Source: Adiantum capillus-veneris
Taxonomy: Eukaryota; Streptophyta; Polypodiopsida; Polypodiales; Pteridaceae
Assembly (NCBI GenBank): GCA_014529385.2
Contig: CM043958.1
Span: 143,838,734 to 143,902,733, forward strand
DNA: 64,000 nt
Direction of reading: 5' to 3'
The notes beneath the pieces are model-generated. The model saw only the letters and a list, made by a program, of their open reading frames with translations, did not search any database and was not told the origin of the DNA. Below are positions 44,787-58,040 of the stretch, piece by piece. Every line of letters starts with the position of its first letter. Position 1 is the first letter of the stretch. The translations under genes and the position numbers were made by a program.

Positions 44787-45024
44787 TGTTATCGTACATA
44801 TGTGGTAGTGATGTGTGCGGTCCTAAGTGTGAACACACTTAGAATCGTCGGGGCATTTTTTTCCCTCACTAGGAGGTTTTTTCCTCGTGTATTGTATATA
44901 CGCCCATCATTCTAGGGCTAACTAATCTTTCCATTGTGCACTAAGCAATACTGCTCTTTGTTGTGTGGCTTGAGCTTCTTCATCTCCAAGCTGTGTGTGT
45001 TTCCGTGCAACCCTATTTCCAACA
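44787..45024 (+). repeat. C2 3' LTR (238 bp)
   Basis: TGTTATCGTACATATG to CCTATTTCCAACA, preceded by a polypurine tract GGGGAATT (44779-44786). It carries an expansion around GTGTGCGGTCCTAAGTGTG not seen in the other LTRs. Confidence 0.93.
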
Positions 45025-45106
45025 CGTTTGTGTTCTTCTAAGGACTTAGACTACATCATAGAAGACTCTTGTAAGCCCTATGTACGCAAAAAATTCTTTC
45101 CATCAC

Positions 45107-46010
45107 TCAATTGAATGTGCTTGGAGCATTTGCCAACCCAAAAGGTGTGGCAAGATATTTGTACAAGCCAAAGGTGGTCTTCAAGGTTGTCCTGTGAATA
45201 TCTTCTGGTACAATTTGTATTTGATGATGGCCACTTTTAAGGTCTATTTTACTAAAGTAGGTAGATCCTTGTAGCTTATCAAACAAATCCTCAATCCTTG
45301 GGACTGGAAATTTGTTCTTCATTGTCATCTTGTTTAATGCACGATAGTCTACACACATTCTCTATGTACCATCCTTTTTGTGCACTAATAAGATAAGAGA
45401 ACAAAATGGTGAAGATATAGGTCTTACCATTCCTTTTTGCACAAGATCGTTAACATGTAACATAATCTCGTCTTGTTGAGCTAGTGAGACTTGATAAGGA
45501 GGCTTGTTAGGAGGAGAGCTTCTTGGTAGGCGGTAACTCTCTTGGGATGTCATCGATAAAAAGATAAGCATGCTTATTTAGAAATGAATGAAAATCACTT
45601 TCTACTTTTAATGAACCATTAGAAGAGTCAACATTATTTTTAGGAACATCCTTGACAACTACCACGTAAGCAGAAATAGAACTCTTTATTGATTTGTCAA
45701 AGGAGTCATGAGATACATGCGTGCCGCTTCTCATTGACTCACAGAGTAATGTCCATACCCCTGTGCTGAAATGCTACCAACCTCTCTGGAAATTTGATAG
45801 AAGTAGCCATATGATTGAACCATGGTCTCGAAGCAACACATTCTCATTCGTCAGTGGAGAGATGAGAAAATCCTTTTTGTCCACATACCCTTGAACATGA
45901 AGCCTTAACTTTCCAATCAAAGGTATGAATGGAGTCTCGTGGTCCTCAAAGTGTTCTTCATCAAAAAGCAACATGTGTTTGTCCCATCTCATGAGCGTGT
46001 ATCCCTAGCT
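45107..46010 (-). pseudogene. Ty3/gypsy protease tail and RT fingers (minus)
   Basis: The minus strand gives, in order, KLRLHVQGYVDKKDFLISPL (about 45900), a spacer, then the reverse-transcriptase start: PPYQVSLAQQDEIMLHVNDL, ISSPFCSLILLVHKKDGT, a TAG (at 45361-45359), and CVDYRALNKMTMKNKFPVP, FDKLQGSTYFSKIDLKSGHH, TPFGLANAPSTFN. These are the conserved fingers and palm of Ty3/gypsy. It ends at 45107 shortly before the YxDD motif. The stop sits where Trp is usual in KKDGTWR. Confidence 0.88.
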
Positions 46011-46022
46011 TGAGGTCATGAC

Positions 46023-46344
46023 TGTTGAGATGTCGAGCTCTACATCTTGAGCTGGCATCCACTACGGGTCTTGGCCGCTTACGGAATTTACTCACTGGCG
46101 CGTTAGGTGACCGACACGAAGGATCTCTGCCAGTGATTCTACAGCTGGACTACACCTATAGTGCCAGCCTAGTACGCTTCTAGCGAGTTCACACTTAGTG
46201 ACCGCATGTACATATGTGTTACTTTTCAGTTTTAGCACTTAGTCATTTTTGTACTCTCTTTTCTATACGAAGAAGAAGAAGCTTTCCATCTCTGTGTGCT
46301 TTGTGCTTGTCTTGTGTAGCTCTCTTGCATCCTCATTCTTTACA
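46023..46344 (+). repeat. candidate solo LTR
   Basis: TGTTGAGATGTCGAG to CATTCTTTACA, 322 bp with TG...CA ends, flanked by ATGAC (46018-46022) and ATGGC (46345-46349), one mismatch. It lies between oppositely oriented gypsy fragments. No second copy in the window supports the borders. Confidence 0.35.
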
Positions 46345-47397
46345 ATGGCAGGGTATGGGTGGTTGTAGATCGGTTGACTAAACTTTGTAAGTTTGTTCCA
46401 ACCACTTTACGAGGTCATGACTTGGAATGGGTGGTCGTAGATCGGTTGACTAAACTTTGCAAGCTTATTCCAACCCAGTCCACAATTAAAACTCCACAAT
46501 TAGCTATGGGTTGCCCAACAATATTGTGAGTGATCGTGATCCTAAGTTTAACAATCATTTTTGGAGATTTGTGTTTAAATGGTTAGGTATACAATAGGAT
46601 CATTCTAAAACAGATAGTCAGTCTGAACGTGTTAATCAAGTGCTAGAGGATATGCTTAGAGCATACGTTAACAAAAAGAAATCAGATTAGGAAGATTATA
46701 TCCCTATTCTCGAGTTTGCTTACAATAGTGCTAAGCATGTTGGTTTTAGTTGTTTTATGCTTATGTATGGTTTTCAACTTAGGTCATCAGTTATGGTGGG
46801 GTTGGCAATGAAAAACTTCAACAAGTCAAGGATTTTCTCGAAGACCACATGGAAATGCAGGGACTGGCTCATCATTGAAATGTTCTTCAAGCATATGATC
46901 GATATAAAAATTATGCTGATGAGAAACATTGGCAAGTTACTGTCACGGAAGGGAAAGAGGTATTTTTGCGTGTGCCAGAGTATTCAGAAAGTGTAAAGAT
47001 TGGGCCAACACCTAAATTATCTTTGAGATATTATGGGTTTTTTAAGATACTAAAGTGAGTTGGAGATATGGATTACAAACTCTCACTACCTGAGCGCTTT
47101 CGCATTCATTCGGTATTTCATGTAAGTCATTTACGTAAATGCTTCCATAGGGACGACCATGTCATCGACTGCAAATTTTGGTTGAACTCATTGAGCCTGG
47201 AGCCCAACCGCATGAACATGAGCGTATTCTTGATTATCACGATCTATGTACGCATCATCATGTGCATCGACAAGCGTGAGTTAAGTGAACAGATAGATTT
47301 GAAGAAGGTGACACTTGGGAAAACATCGGTGTTCTTGAAAAAAAAAAATCTCACTTTTGTTTTCGAGGATAAAAACACTTCTCGAAGCGGGGAGTAA
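46345..47397 (+). pseudogene. Ty3/gypsy integrase and C-terminal domain (plus)
   Basis: WVVVDRLTKLCKFVPTT appears twice because of a local duplication (about 46350-46400 and 46425-46480). The core follows: NIVSDRDPKFNNHFWRFVF, a stop, then DSQSERVNQVLEDMLRAYV (catalytic Glu region) and IPILEFAYNSAKH. The C-terminal block YKLSLPERFRIHSVFHVSHL at 47068-47130 is the GPY/F-type tail. Stops and frameshifts occur. It is opposite in orientation to the fragment at 45107-46010, so the two are not simply one element. Confidence 0.85.
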
Positions 47398-47785
47398 TGT
47401 GAGGCCAAGGGCCAGTTTGAACCGAGCTTGGGGGGGCCTATCTAAAGGGCAAAGGTTGGGTGGAGAGACATGTTCTAAACTCCCTTGTCTCACACTGTCT
47501 CTACCTTTCTCCATTTCTTCTATCTCTCTCTCTCTACTCCTTTTTTCTGCGCTCTTCCTCTCTCTATTTCTTCCTCCTCTCTTAGTATCTCTCAATAAAC
47601 CTCTCTCTATTCCTTCTATCTCTATCTCTAATTTTTTTGGGGAGAATGTTTCCTTCTCTATGTACATTCTATTTCTACCTCTCCCCCTCTCTACGTACAT
47701 TCTATCTCTACCTCTCTCCCTCTATGTACATTCTATCTCTACCGCTCTCTATTCCTTCAGACTCTCGTTCTAATCCTTGATAAAC

Positions 47786-47816
<31 letters not shown>

Positions 47817-48383
47817 ATTGTTTCTATCGCTCTTTCTATCTGCCACACATAAACTTCCCTGTGTATAAATTCTATCTCTCAATAGATGTCTCTCTATCTT
47901 TGTTTATTCAAAATTTGAAATGGGGAATCTCCCTTGATTTCATTGGGAAGACGAATTTTCAAAATCAGAAGCACTTACTTACTGGATTTTGCATCTGATT
48001 CTTACACAGAGGGACTTGGCTCTAAGGCTAGTTACAGATTGTGTGCCCAAGATTGGGCTCCCAGACGTGGAGGCCAAGGGGCGTTTTTCGATACGCTGCG
48101 TAGAAAGGACGGAGACCAAGTTCTTGGACATGCGTTACTCCCTGCCCAAGCTCGTGTGAGGGTTGAGGTTCTGCCAACTCACCCAGTGTCGGACGACAAA
48201 CCAATACGATGGACGCGGCTGTTGAAAATTCCTTTGCTTTTGGAGAATATATTGCAGCTAGTGTGTAATGCCTGCTCGCATAGGCAGTGTGTATCCAGCC
48301 CTGTAAACTAAAACATTCCCTCTGGGCGGCCGTCCAGTCTGAAAATACTCTTAACTCTAACACACATACAAAGGAGCTATTTT
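47398..48383. other. possible gypsy 3' LTR start; CT-rich tubulin upstream region
   Basis: GAAGCGGGGAGTAA (47384-47397) resembles a polypurine tract and is followed by TGTGAGGCC, a plausible LTR start, but the end was not found. Pyrimidine-rich tracts (47510-47900) include (CT)n at about 47790-47813. No gene recognised. Confidence 0.45.
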
Positions 48384-48391
48384 CTATAAGG
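48384..48391 (+). promoter_or_regulatory. TATA-like element upstream of alpha-tubulin
   Basis: CTATAAGG, about 130 bp before the start codon. Position is plausible for a short 5' UTR, but nothing else confirms it. Confidence 0.3.
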
Positions 48392-48481
48392 ACAGCATAA
48401 GACTGAGTAGTGGTGCCTCGGTGTATTTGGTGTTGAGCTTCTGTGAAGGCGTCTTTGCACACGCCTCCTGCAGGAGCTTAG

Positions 48482-50921
<2,440 letters not shown>

Positions 50922-51051
50922 GAAGGAGTATTGGGGAACTATTTTATGCTATCCGAATGTTGGGATTGTTTTGCGTTGACAGTTGGTGATGTGTGCTTGC
51001 TTGTGTGGGTGTGAAAGAGCAACAGTTGATTGGGGGAGTGGTACTTTAAGA

Positions 51052-51057
51052 AATAAA
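51052..51057 (+). terminator. alpha-tubulin polyadenylation signal
   Basis: AATAAA, 131 bp after the stop codon, in a plausible 3' UTR. Confidence 0.6.
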
Positions 51058-51367
51058 GAGGTTTTGTTTTAAGCTCCATTGTGCTACTCATCTCTGAAGC
51101 TTCAAGTAACTACTAATGACTTTTTGCAGCAGGAATAATAATGCATGTGCTCCTGTTCTAAATCTGAATGAGCCTACATATGAGTGAAGGCAATGATTTC
51201 ACTTTTTTTGGCCCTAAGAAAACAGGCCTTGTAGGAGAAGGAAGAAAGGGATAGAATTCTCATTTTATTGATTTTTTGTCTGAATGTCCCATTTGAATTG
51301 TTCTATACATTTTCAGAAAGGTTAGCATCTTCAGTGATTGGCCCGGCTCCCCTGGACCTTGACGGTC

Positions 51368-51486
51368 GGGAATGGACACTTAGTGACCATTCACTCATAA
51401 TACCTGCTCCCCCATGGCTCCCGGCCTCCGCCGGTCGCCAATGGGTCGCAGGTATTATGAGGAATTGACACGAAGTGTCCATTCCC
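51368..51486. repeat. long imperfect hairpin
   Basis: The left arm GGGAATGGACACTT...CTCATAATACCTGC pairs with the right arm GCAGGTATTATGAG...AAGTGTCCATTCCC, with arms of about 50 nt around a GC-rich loop. It resembles a small MITE or a small-RNA precursor. It lies about 310 bp past the tubulin polyadenylation signal. Confidence 0.8.
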
Positions 51487-54089
51487 TACCCCATCCAAGG
51501 GTGGTGCAAGTTCCGTTACTGACTTGACTTAGCAGGTAGGTTTGGCCAACACTATTGCTTAACTGCATTTTTTGTCTGAACCTTTCTAACTTTATTATGA
51601 TTTAGCATCAAGGAGTACGTCTTATCAATGTTGAATGCATCTTCGAGACAACTAATCATAGAAGATTAATTGGGTAATAGAGCCCCTCAAACTTGTCTTA
51701 ATGCTCAAGGATTGTTCTAATTCTCTTTTAGAATTTTTCTCTATTGAGTGTTGATAATGATTTATGGGTAAATATGACTTGGAGAGGCTTGTCCATGTAC
51801 ACCCACATGAAGTTGAGAGTCGTCCAAACAAACCTGCAGGAAGCAAGCATAAAAATTCAAATGACTCAGTTGTAGGAGTGCAAGCCTTGATGTTGTAGCT
51901 CTCTTGTTTGCCCTCCTGTTTGGTTGAGCACTCCATAAATGTCATCCAATACTTGTTCAAGGTCCAAGCCTCTAGTAGGTAAGTAGGTGTCATGATTTTA
52001 GAAAATAACTCATGCACTCTGTGAACATACAAAGAAGACTCAACGTTGAGAACTCACGTTGGATGGTTGGTGGGTGGTGCATGCGCAGGGCTGGTTGAAA
52101 ATTGTCATAAGCACTTCATTTCAAGGTGGGTGGTGGTGCATGTGTTTGGGACAATTGAGAACATTATGAGGAGGGATGAACAATATATGATCCTTGGACA
52201 ATTTGGGTCCTTGGTTGCTCATCTCACCACCTATTAACTAGGAGGTGACTCCAATAAGTATGCTTTGCTCAATTTTTCTATTCATCGTTTGGGGAGGTTG
52301 ACATTCATTTATACGAGCATGTATATTGAGGGTATTATGTTGTACCTTGGCCTGGTCACTATCTAACATGGGGTTCTTCAAAGGGGAGCTAGGGCCCAAA
52401 TCAGGCGGCAGGATATGGGCTTGACCTCCTCTATCAAAGCCTCAAGGGTAAAAACAAGGGTAGTTTGGACTCCCCCATACCCAAATGGACATGTGGTGAT
52501 GCATGATAGCTTGGTGTTAAGGATTTTATGTGGGGAGCATGAGGTCCAACCCTCTCTGATGTGAGGGTGATAAACTAGGGAAGAATTAGGTGCAAAGCTG
52601 GGCGTAAACAAGTAGACATAGTAAAAAACAAGGACAACCTTTAATTCTCTTCACATTTTTCTCAAAATGTTGAGAATTCATAATGTTTTAGCATTGGTGG
52701 ATATTTTAAGCACTTTCTTTTCACGTCAGTGTCATTCAAAATCATTACTAGTAATGAAAGATTGGAGCACTAAAATTAAAATCCCCTTCTATTGGCCCTA
52801 CATTTTAAACGTCTCTATATTGGTCCCTCTATCCTAATGGCACATTTTCCTCCCTTTGGACAATTGGACGGTCTAGTGACACTTTATTCTCTTTGGGAGA
52901 CCTTGTGTTAGGTAGTGAAGTGGGTCGCGTAAGAAAAGTGATTCCTATTGATGTACACACCTCAACTACAGTGTCCCATAGACTCCCATACACACTGATA
53001 CTCGGCTGATTTCACTATTGGTCGGCTTTGTGTACACGTGTGCGCGCATTGTACATGTAGTGGGTTTTTTAATCCACCTTCCCATTCTCCCTATCACATT
53101 TTAGTTTTTTCTTGACCCATAGTACTTTGGACTTGTCTTGAAGAATGTCTCTCTACAGGGTGATCCTTGACACCATTTGTAAATAATAATACGAGAAATC
53201 TAAACCTACACTTGTAATTGGTGGAGCCATGATAGTATCTTTGGCCTCTTTTTGGAAAAACCTCCCCTTGGGAATGCATTCAAGCCAGGTGATGGCTGAT
53301 GCTATATAATTTCTCCCCCCATGGGATGTACTTGCTTGGGTAGGAGGTTACTTTTTTACCCACCCATTTCTATCTCTCTCAATACCTAGTTTTTCATAAC
53401 TATGAATAGTCTATAAGGACACTTTTCCTAACTTGAAAAATGTCTCTTTTTTTCCCTCCTTATCGAAAAAGGGTCTATGGTTGCGGGTGGGGATGGGAAT
53501 GCTCCTTGGAATTGTAATACTCCTTTGGAAGGATTTGAATCCTACGCCTTGTATCGATTGAGTCGTGTTAATTCCTTTGGTTTGTTTTCGCATAACCCCA
53601 TATGGGAAATGCTTCCTTGAGATGGGTAATGCATTGATAAATTTTCTCCCCTTATGGGGTGTGCCCTGTGAACGGATGTGCTCTCTTAGGTGTGAAACCC
53701 CCTTCCAATCTCTCTCTCTCTCTCTCTCTTTCTCCTGTTATGGAGATTTCTTGTGTTGTGGGAACTTGGCCTAGTAAGTTTTATTAGTTTGGACATTGGA
53801 CCTACCTTGGGGTATTCGTCTGCATTAGCTACCTTCTGTTGTGCTACTATCTCTATCCCCTCTTTGCACTGTGGAGGTCATCTAATTCGGACTTCTCTTC
53901 TCTCACCCCTCAAGTCCAATGAGCAAACATGAAACTTGAAAAAACTCAAAATAAAACAACTAAAGAAATCCAAAAAACATTCATTGGTAAAGTTGAAGAC
54001 TTTGTAGACCAGCCTTCCCTTATTTGTGAACCTTGCATGAGAAGCCTTCCCTTGCTTCTCAGCTTCTTCTCTTAAGGAAATCTCCATCA
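51487..54089. other. no gene recognised
   Basis: 2.6 kb with short frames only; a (CT)n tract at about 53708-53730. No retroelement motif or host-gene homology recognised. Confidence 0.5.
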
Positions 54090-55850
54090 TGCCAAGTGTT
54101 GGTCTATGCTTGACGAAGGGAAAGAGCTTTAGCGACTATATCAACAATATTCTCCTTGGTGAAATTGCAATGGTGTAAAACTATGTCTCCACTTTGCACC
54201 TTCTCCCATGAAGCGTTCTCTAAATTTAACGTGCTTGGTCTTTTGATGCATCACTTGGTTCTTTGTTGGTAAAGATTTAGTGGAGGTGTTGTCAAATAGG
54301 TGAGGGTTGGCCACTTCCATTGAAGCCCAATTCATACAAGCATCTTTGCAACCAAATCACTTTACAAGCTGATTAAGTAAGGGCTTTATCATCTGCTTCT
54401 ATTGATAGAAAGATTGATGGTGTTTTGCTTCTTGGAGCTAATTCTCTTTCTATCCCCTAAATCTGTTGCATAATCTCAATCACTAAAGCCATGCAGATTG
54501 AGACCATCTTCTTGAACCTAAAGAAAAAAATACCTTTCAAGTATCTTAGTACCCTCTTGGTTGCATTCCACTGAGATAACTTGGGAGCTTGCATGTATTG
54601 AGCAAGTGAGTTGATTGTTAAACAAACTCTAGGCCTAGTGATTCTCAAACAAAAAAGAGATTGTATGAGTTGTCTATAGAGTGTAGCATCATATGTAGCA
54701 CCATGCTCATCCTTAGTAAGCTTAAGAGTGGACATGCCAAACATATCAAGCAGAGAGTGGAGGTGCTTTTGTTGAGAGAAGAAGATATCCCCTTCTTCAA
54801 CCTAGGGAACTAAGATCCTTCATCGTAGACTCCTCGGTGAGTTTGGATTTCACATCCTCCACCATAGATTCATTGCTTCTTATCAAAATAAGATCATTCA
54901 CATAGAAAATAACTTGTAGTAAAGAGTGTGATCAACATGGCTTCTTTGGAATCCTTGAGGATGGACGTGATCATCAATCCTTCCATACCAAGCTCTTGGA
55001 GCCTACTTCAGTCTATATCAACTCTTGTTGAGCATACATACCATGTCCTCTTGACCTACAACAACATATCCCTTTGGTTGCTACAATGTGTAAATTTCCT
55101 TCTCAAGGAGTTCATTTAGGAAGGTAATGTTGACTTTTATTTACTTAAATTTCAACTTAATTAAAGATAGATGCTAAAGAGACAAATAACATGATGGAAC
55201 TCATCTTGGTTATAGAAGCATATGTCTCATCATAGTCCATGTCATATTATTGAGAAAACATTTGGCTACTAACCTTTGCTTTGTGCCTATTAAGGCTTGC
55301 CTTCCTTATTGAACTTGAGTGTGTAAAGCCACTTGCAGCCTGTTGCTTTCTTATTGGGAGGTTGTGGATATTACTTTGATGTCTCATTATTGTAGAAAAT
55401 AGCCATGTACATGTCCATGGATTCTTGCCATTCCTTCTTGGTACTTGCTTCCTTGTAGGTATTAGGCTCTTCATGTTGCAAAATAACAAGTGCGTCATTG
55501 CATTGCTAAAAATTTAATGCATTACCTCTTTGAGATGTCAATTTTTGAAGTTGTCTTCTAGTCCTTGAAGATCTTCAAGGGCTACTTAATGCTTCTCATC
55601 TTCTTCCTCTAATTCCTCTATCCCCTCCTCTTGTACAACCCGTGGTACTTCTAGAGTGGTGATGGAGAGCTTGTATCCAATACTGAAGTTGGGGTTGATT
55701 TGAAGCGTGCATTCTCGTCAAATATGACATCCCTTGAGATGAATGATTCCTTCATTGGATTCAGAATAAGGATGGCGGATCATAGAGTAGTCCAAGCCAT
55801 TGGACTTATTGAGAACATGCTGATAAGAGTGGGGAAATAAAAGTTCAAAA
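54090..55850 (-). pseudogene. copia integrase tail, RT and RNase H relic (minus)
   Basis: Read right to left: integrase C-terminus SRDVIFDENARFK (about 55730), linker with EWQESMDMYMAIFYNNETSK and KATGCKWLYTLKFNKEGK (about 55450-55290), palm with YVND in place of YVDD (about 54890), MKDLSSLG, then DATLYRQLIQSLFCLRITRP, LRYLKGI (54744-54560), and RNase H end NPHLFDNTSTKSLPTKNQVM and DIVAKALSLRQA (to 54090). The order is copia. Stops and deletions abound. It is a different family from C, judging by sequence. LTRs were not identified. Confidence 0.82.
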
Positions 55851-55894
55851 CCAGCGTTCTAGTGTGAAACGTTCAAAGAGTCTATGGTATATTT

Positions 55895-56443
55895 TTGGGA
55901 AGACCATGGCTCAGGATTGTTGGAGCCATACATGACTACACAAAACAAATCTTAATTATCCAAGGCTCTAGTAGAACAATTCAAATAAAGATAGACATCA
56001 CCAGAACATGGAGAAAATCTTTGAAACCAGAGGAACTATGTAAAAAGTATGGAACGAAGAAGATTGAGAGGATGCTTGCCTCCATGAACATCTTTCCCTT
56101 GACAGAAATTGATCTCATGGTAGTATTGATGGATACGGAACAAGCTGATCGACAGAAGTAGCAATATCCAAAATAATTTACTGAGCTAAATTTTGGAGAA
56201 AGGTCAGTTCAGATTGATGAACCCAATTCAGAAAACAGTCCAGTAACTTTGGATGAAGAAACTCCTATAGTACTCATACCAAATGTTCACAACGATCTAT
56301 CGGAAGTCAAAAATCCTTTTAATGACTATTCTTTTGGTATTTGGACAGACAAAGAAGCCGAGTCATTGGCCAAGAGAAAGGGAGGTGCGCCAAACTGGTT
56401 ACTTCCAGATGATCAAGAATTGGAAGAATGGAATCTCGGCTAA
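55895..56443 (+). pseudogene. Ty3/gypsy post-protease segment (plus)
   Basis: The plus strand reads LGRPWLRIVGAIHDYTKQ from about 55892 and continues 88 residues to 56161; a second frame 56249-56443 (64 residues) is acidic. GRPWL...AIHD is the block after the protease in Ty3/gypsy elements, also seen in element G (GRPWLIQARCVQSW). It faces the minus-strand gag at 56474-58040, so one of the two has been inverted or they come from different elements. Confidence 0.7.
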
Positions 56444-56473
56444 ATTTCATCTTGCTCATTGCCAGAGCTTTCA

Positions 56474-58040
56474 CTATCTGAACCAGAAGGGTTCTCCTTG
56501 AATGTCTTTATAGTTCCAATTCATTGTTTCACGTCTAGTTGCTGGTTGGCTTTGTGATGAATCCACTTGATCGTTCCTCAGGCCAGTATTTTCAGCTTTG
56601 GCCAAGTTTGCTTTAACTTGTCTTGCTTCATCTACTAGACTCTGTACTGTAACAATCATAGACTCCTCACGACTAGCTGCTGCCTTCTCCTTTCTTGGTT
56701 CCAAAGACTGAGGTGGTAACTTTTAAATGGTTCAAGCTTCTGAACACTCTGGTTGTTTTGGTAGCTTACTTGACAAATTCTCAATAATTTTTGCTGCAAG
56801 CTCCCTCTGCTCGTGCCATTCATCTACAATCTTCTCTTTACCCTTAGCCTTCCATACCTTTCTCTGCTACTCCCACTTTTTGGCTTCAGCAGCCTGACTC
56901 TCTTCATCAATAGGAAGCTCTTTCATCACTACCCCCTTGTTGTTAGTGACTACCCTCACGGGTACTGGTTATGGTGTTTTTTGATCAATCACGTTTGGCT
57001 TAGTCGATTTTGGACACTGAGCTGCAAATGGCCATACTTGCTACATTGGTAACAATTTAGATTCTTATTTGAAAAATTACCCATGCCTCGACCTCTACCA
57101 ATGCCTTTTTGGTATCGACCTCGACCAATCCCATTACTTGTGCTGGTTCTGGTTTCTTTAGTCCCATTGGTTCGTTCTGCCTTAGATACTTTTGGATTGG
57201 TGAATGTGATCATTGACAAATCCTTACCTTTCTTGAAACGTTGAATCTAAATCTGCAATTGTTCTAGACATGACCAAAGGCTTTACAGTAAGTGCCTTCG
57301 GAGTAGTCATTAGACATATGGTCCTTTGATCGACATTTGGAACACCAGATTTCTTCTTTCCTCACTGAGGGTCTTATCTTTGCTATCTCAACAATCTGTC
57401 TACACATTTCTTCAATCTTCTTAGTCCAGGACCCCTTCTTGGATTTGCCTTTCTCATCTGATTCGTTGTCAAAAGAACTAGAGCTAGAAGCGAACCGAGA
57501 GCTCTCTTTAGTAGAAGATGTATTGTCATTGGATTGTCTTCTCATGTGGCCCTTTTCCTTCTTCGCTTGCTGCTCTAAGTCTAGTGCCCTTTGTATCAGG
57601 TCATTAAATTACTTCGTCGGTGTTGGTACCTCTTGCTCTCTCAATTTATTACTTGGAAAGCCATTCAAGAACCAAGCTCTCATTTGTTTCTCTGATGGAG
57701 GTTCTTGTACTTCTCTGGTCAATTCCTTGATTTTTTCCACATAGCTCCTGAATGACAACTTCCCTTGCTTGATCTTACCAAGCTCACAGAGAATATCTTC
57801 ATCCCCAATGTTGTCTAATATTCTAGCTTAAAGGCTTTGATGAGCTTGTTGTATGATCTCAAGCGGCATGCTGGGTAATGGTAGTATCATTTTCGAGTTG
57901 CATCCTTCAATGTTTGGGAAAATCACTCCTCCCATTCATCTTCATCAATGTCTTTCAACTCTCCATATTGCTCAAAATCTTGTATGTGTACATCAAGGTC
58001 ATCCTTTTTATCACCTTTGAATTTAGGAAAAGAAATTTTC
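56474..58040 (-). pseudogene. Ty3/gypsy gag with CCHC knuckles (minus)
   Basis: Right to left: capsid domain FPKFKGDKKDDLDVHIQDFE, EQYGELKDIDEDEWEE (58040-57930), then ELGKIKQGKLSFRSYVEKIK and MRAWFLNGFPSNKLREQEV (57780-57620), the typical retrotransposon gag pattern. Nucleocapsid knuckles follow: CSKCRSKDHMSNDY with the last Cys changed to Tyr (about 57340-57300), and CYQCSKYGH with the rest (AAQCPK) one base out of frame (about 57050-57000). A polar linker frame of 76 residues lies at 56704-56474. Stops and frameshifts make it a relic. Confidence 0.82.

Larger units (their letters stand above)
25609..45024 (+). mobile_element. family C copia element 'C2', host of nested C1 and B2
   Basis: C2 is seen in three blocks: leader 25609-25949, gag to reverse transcriptase 30951-32653, and reverse transcriptase to 3' LTR 43654-45024. 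C1 splits the leader and B2 splits the reverse transcriptase; removing both with one copy of their target duplications gives a colinear copia element. The 3' LTR is 44787-45024. The 5' LTR is not recognisable beyond about the last 14 bp (CCCTATTTCTAACA) before the primer-binding site. Protease and integrase core are deleted (junction near 31803-31812). C2 is the most decayed member and must be older than its two insertions. Confidence 0.85.

Noticed and set aside
47281-47773. Long ORFs on both strands near 47.3-47.8 kb
   Set aside because: Pyrimidine-rich low-complexity sequence yields open Ser/Leu and Arg/Glu frames on both strands without motifs.
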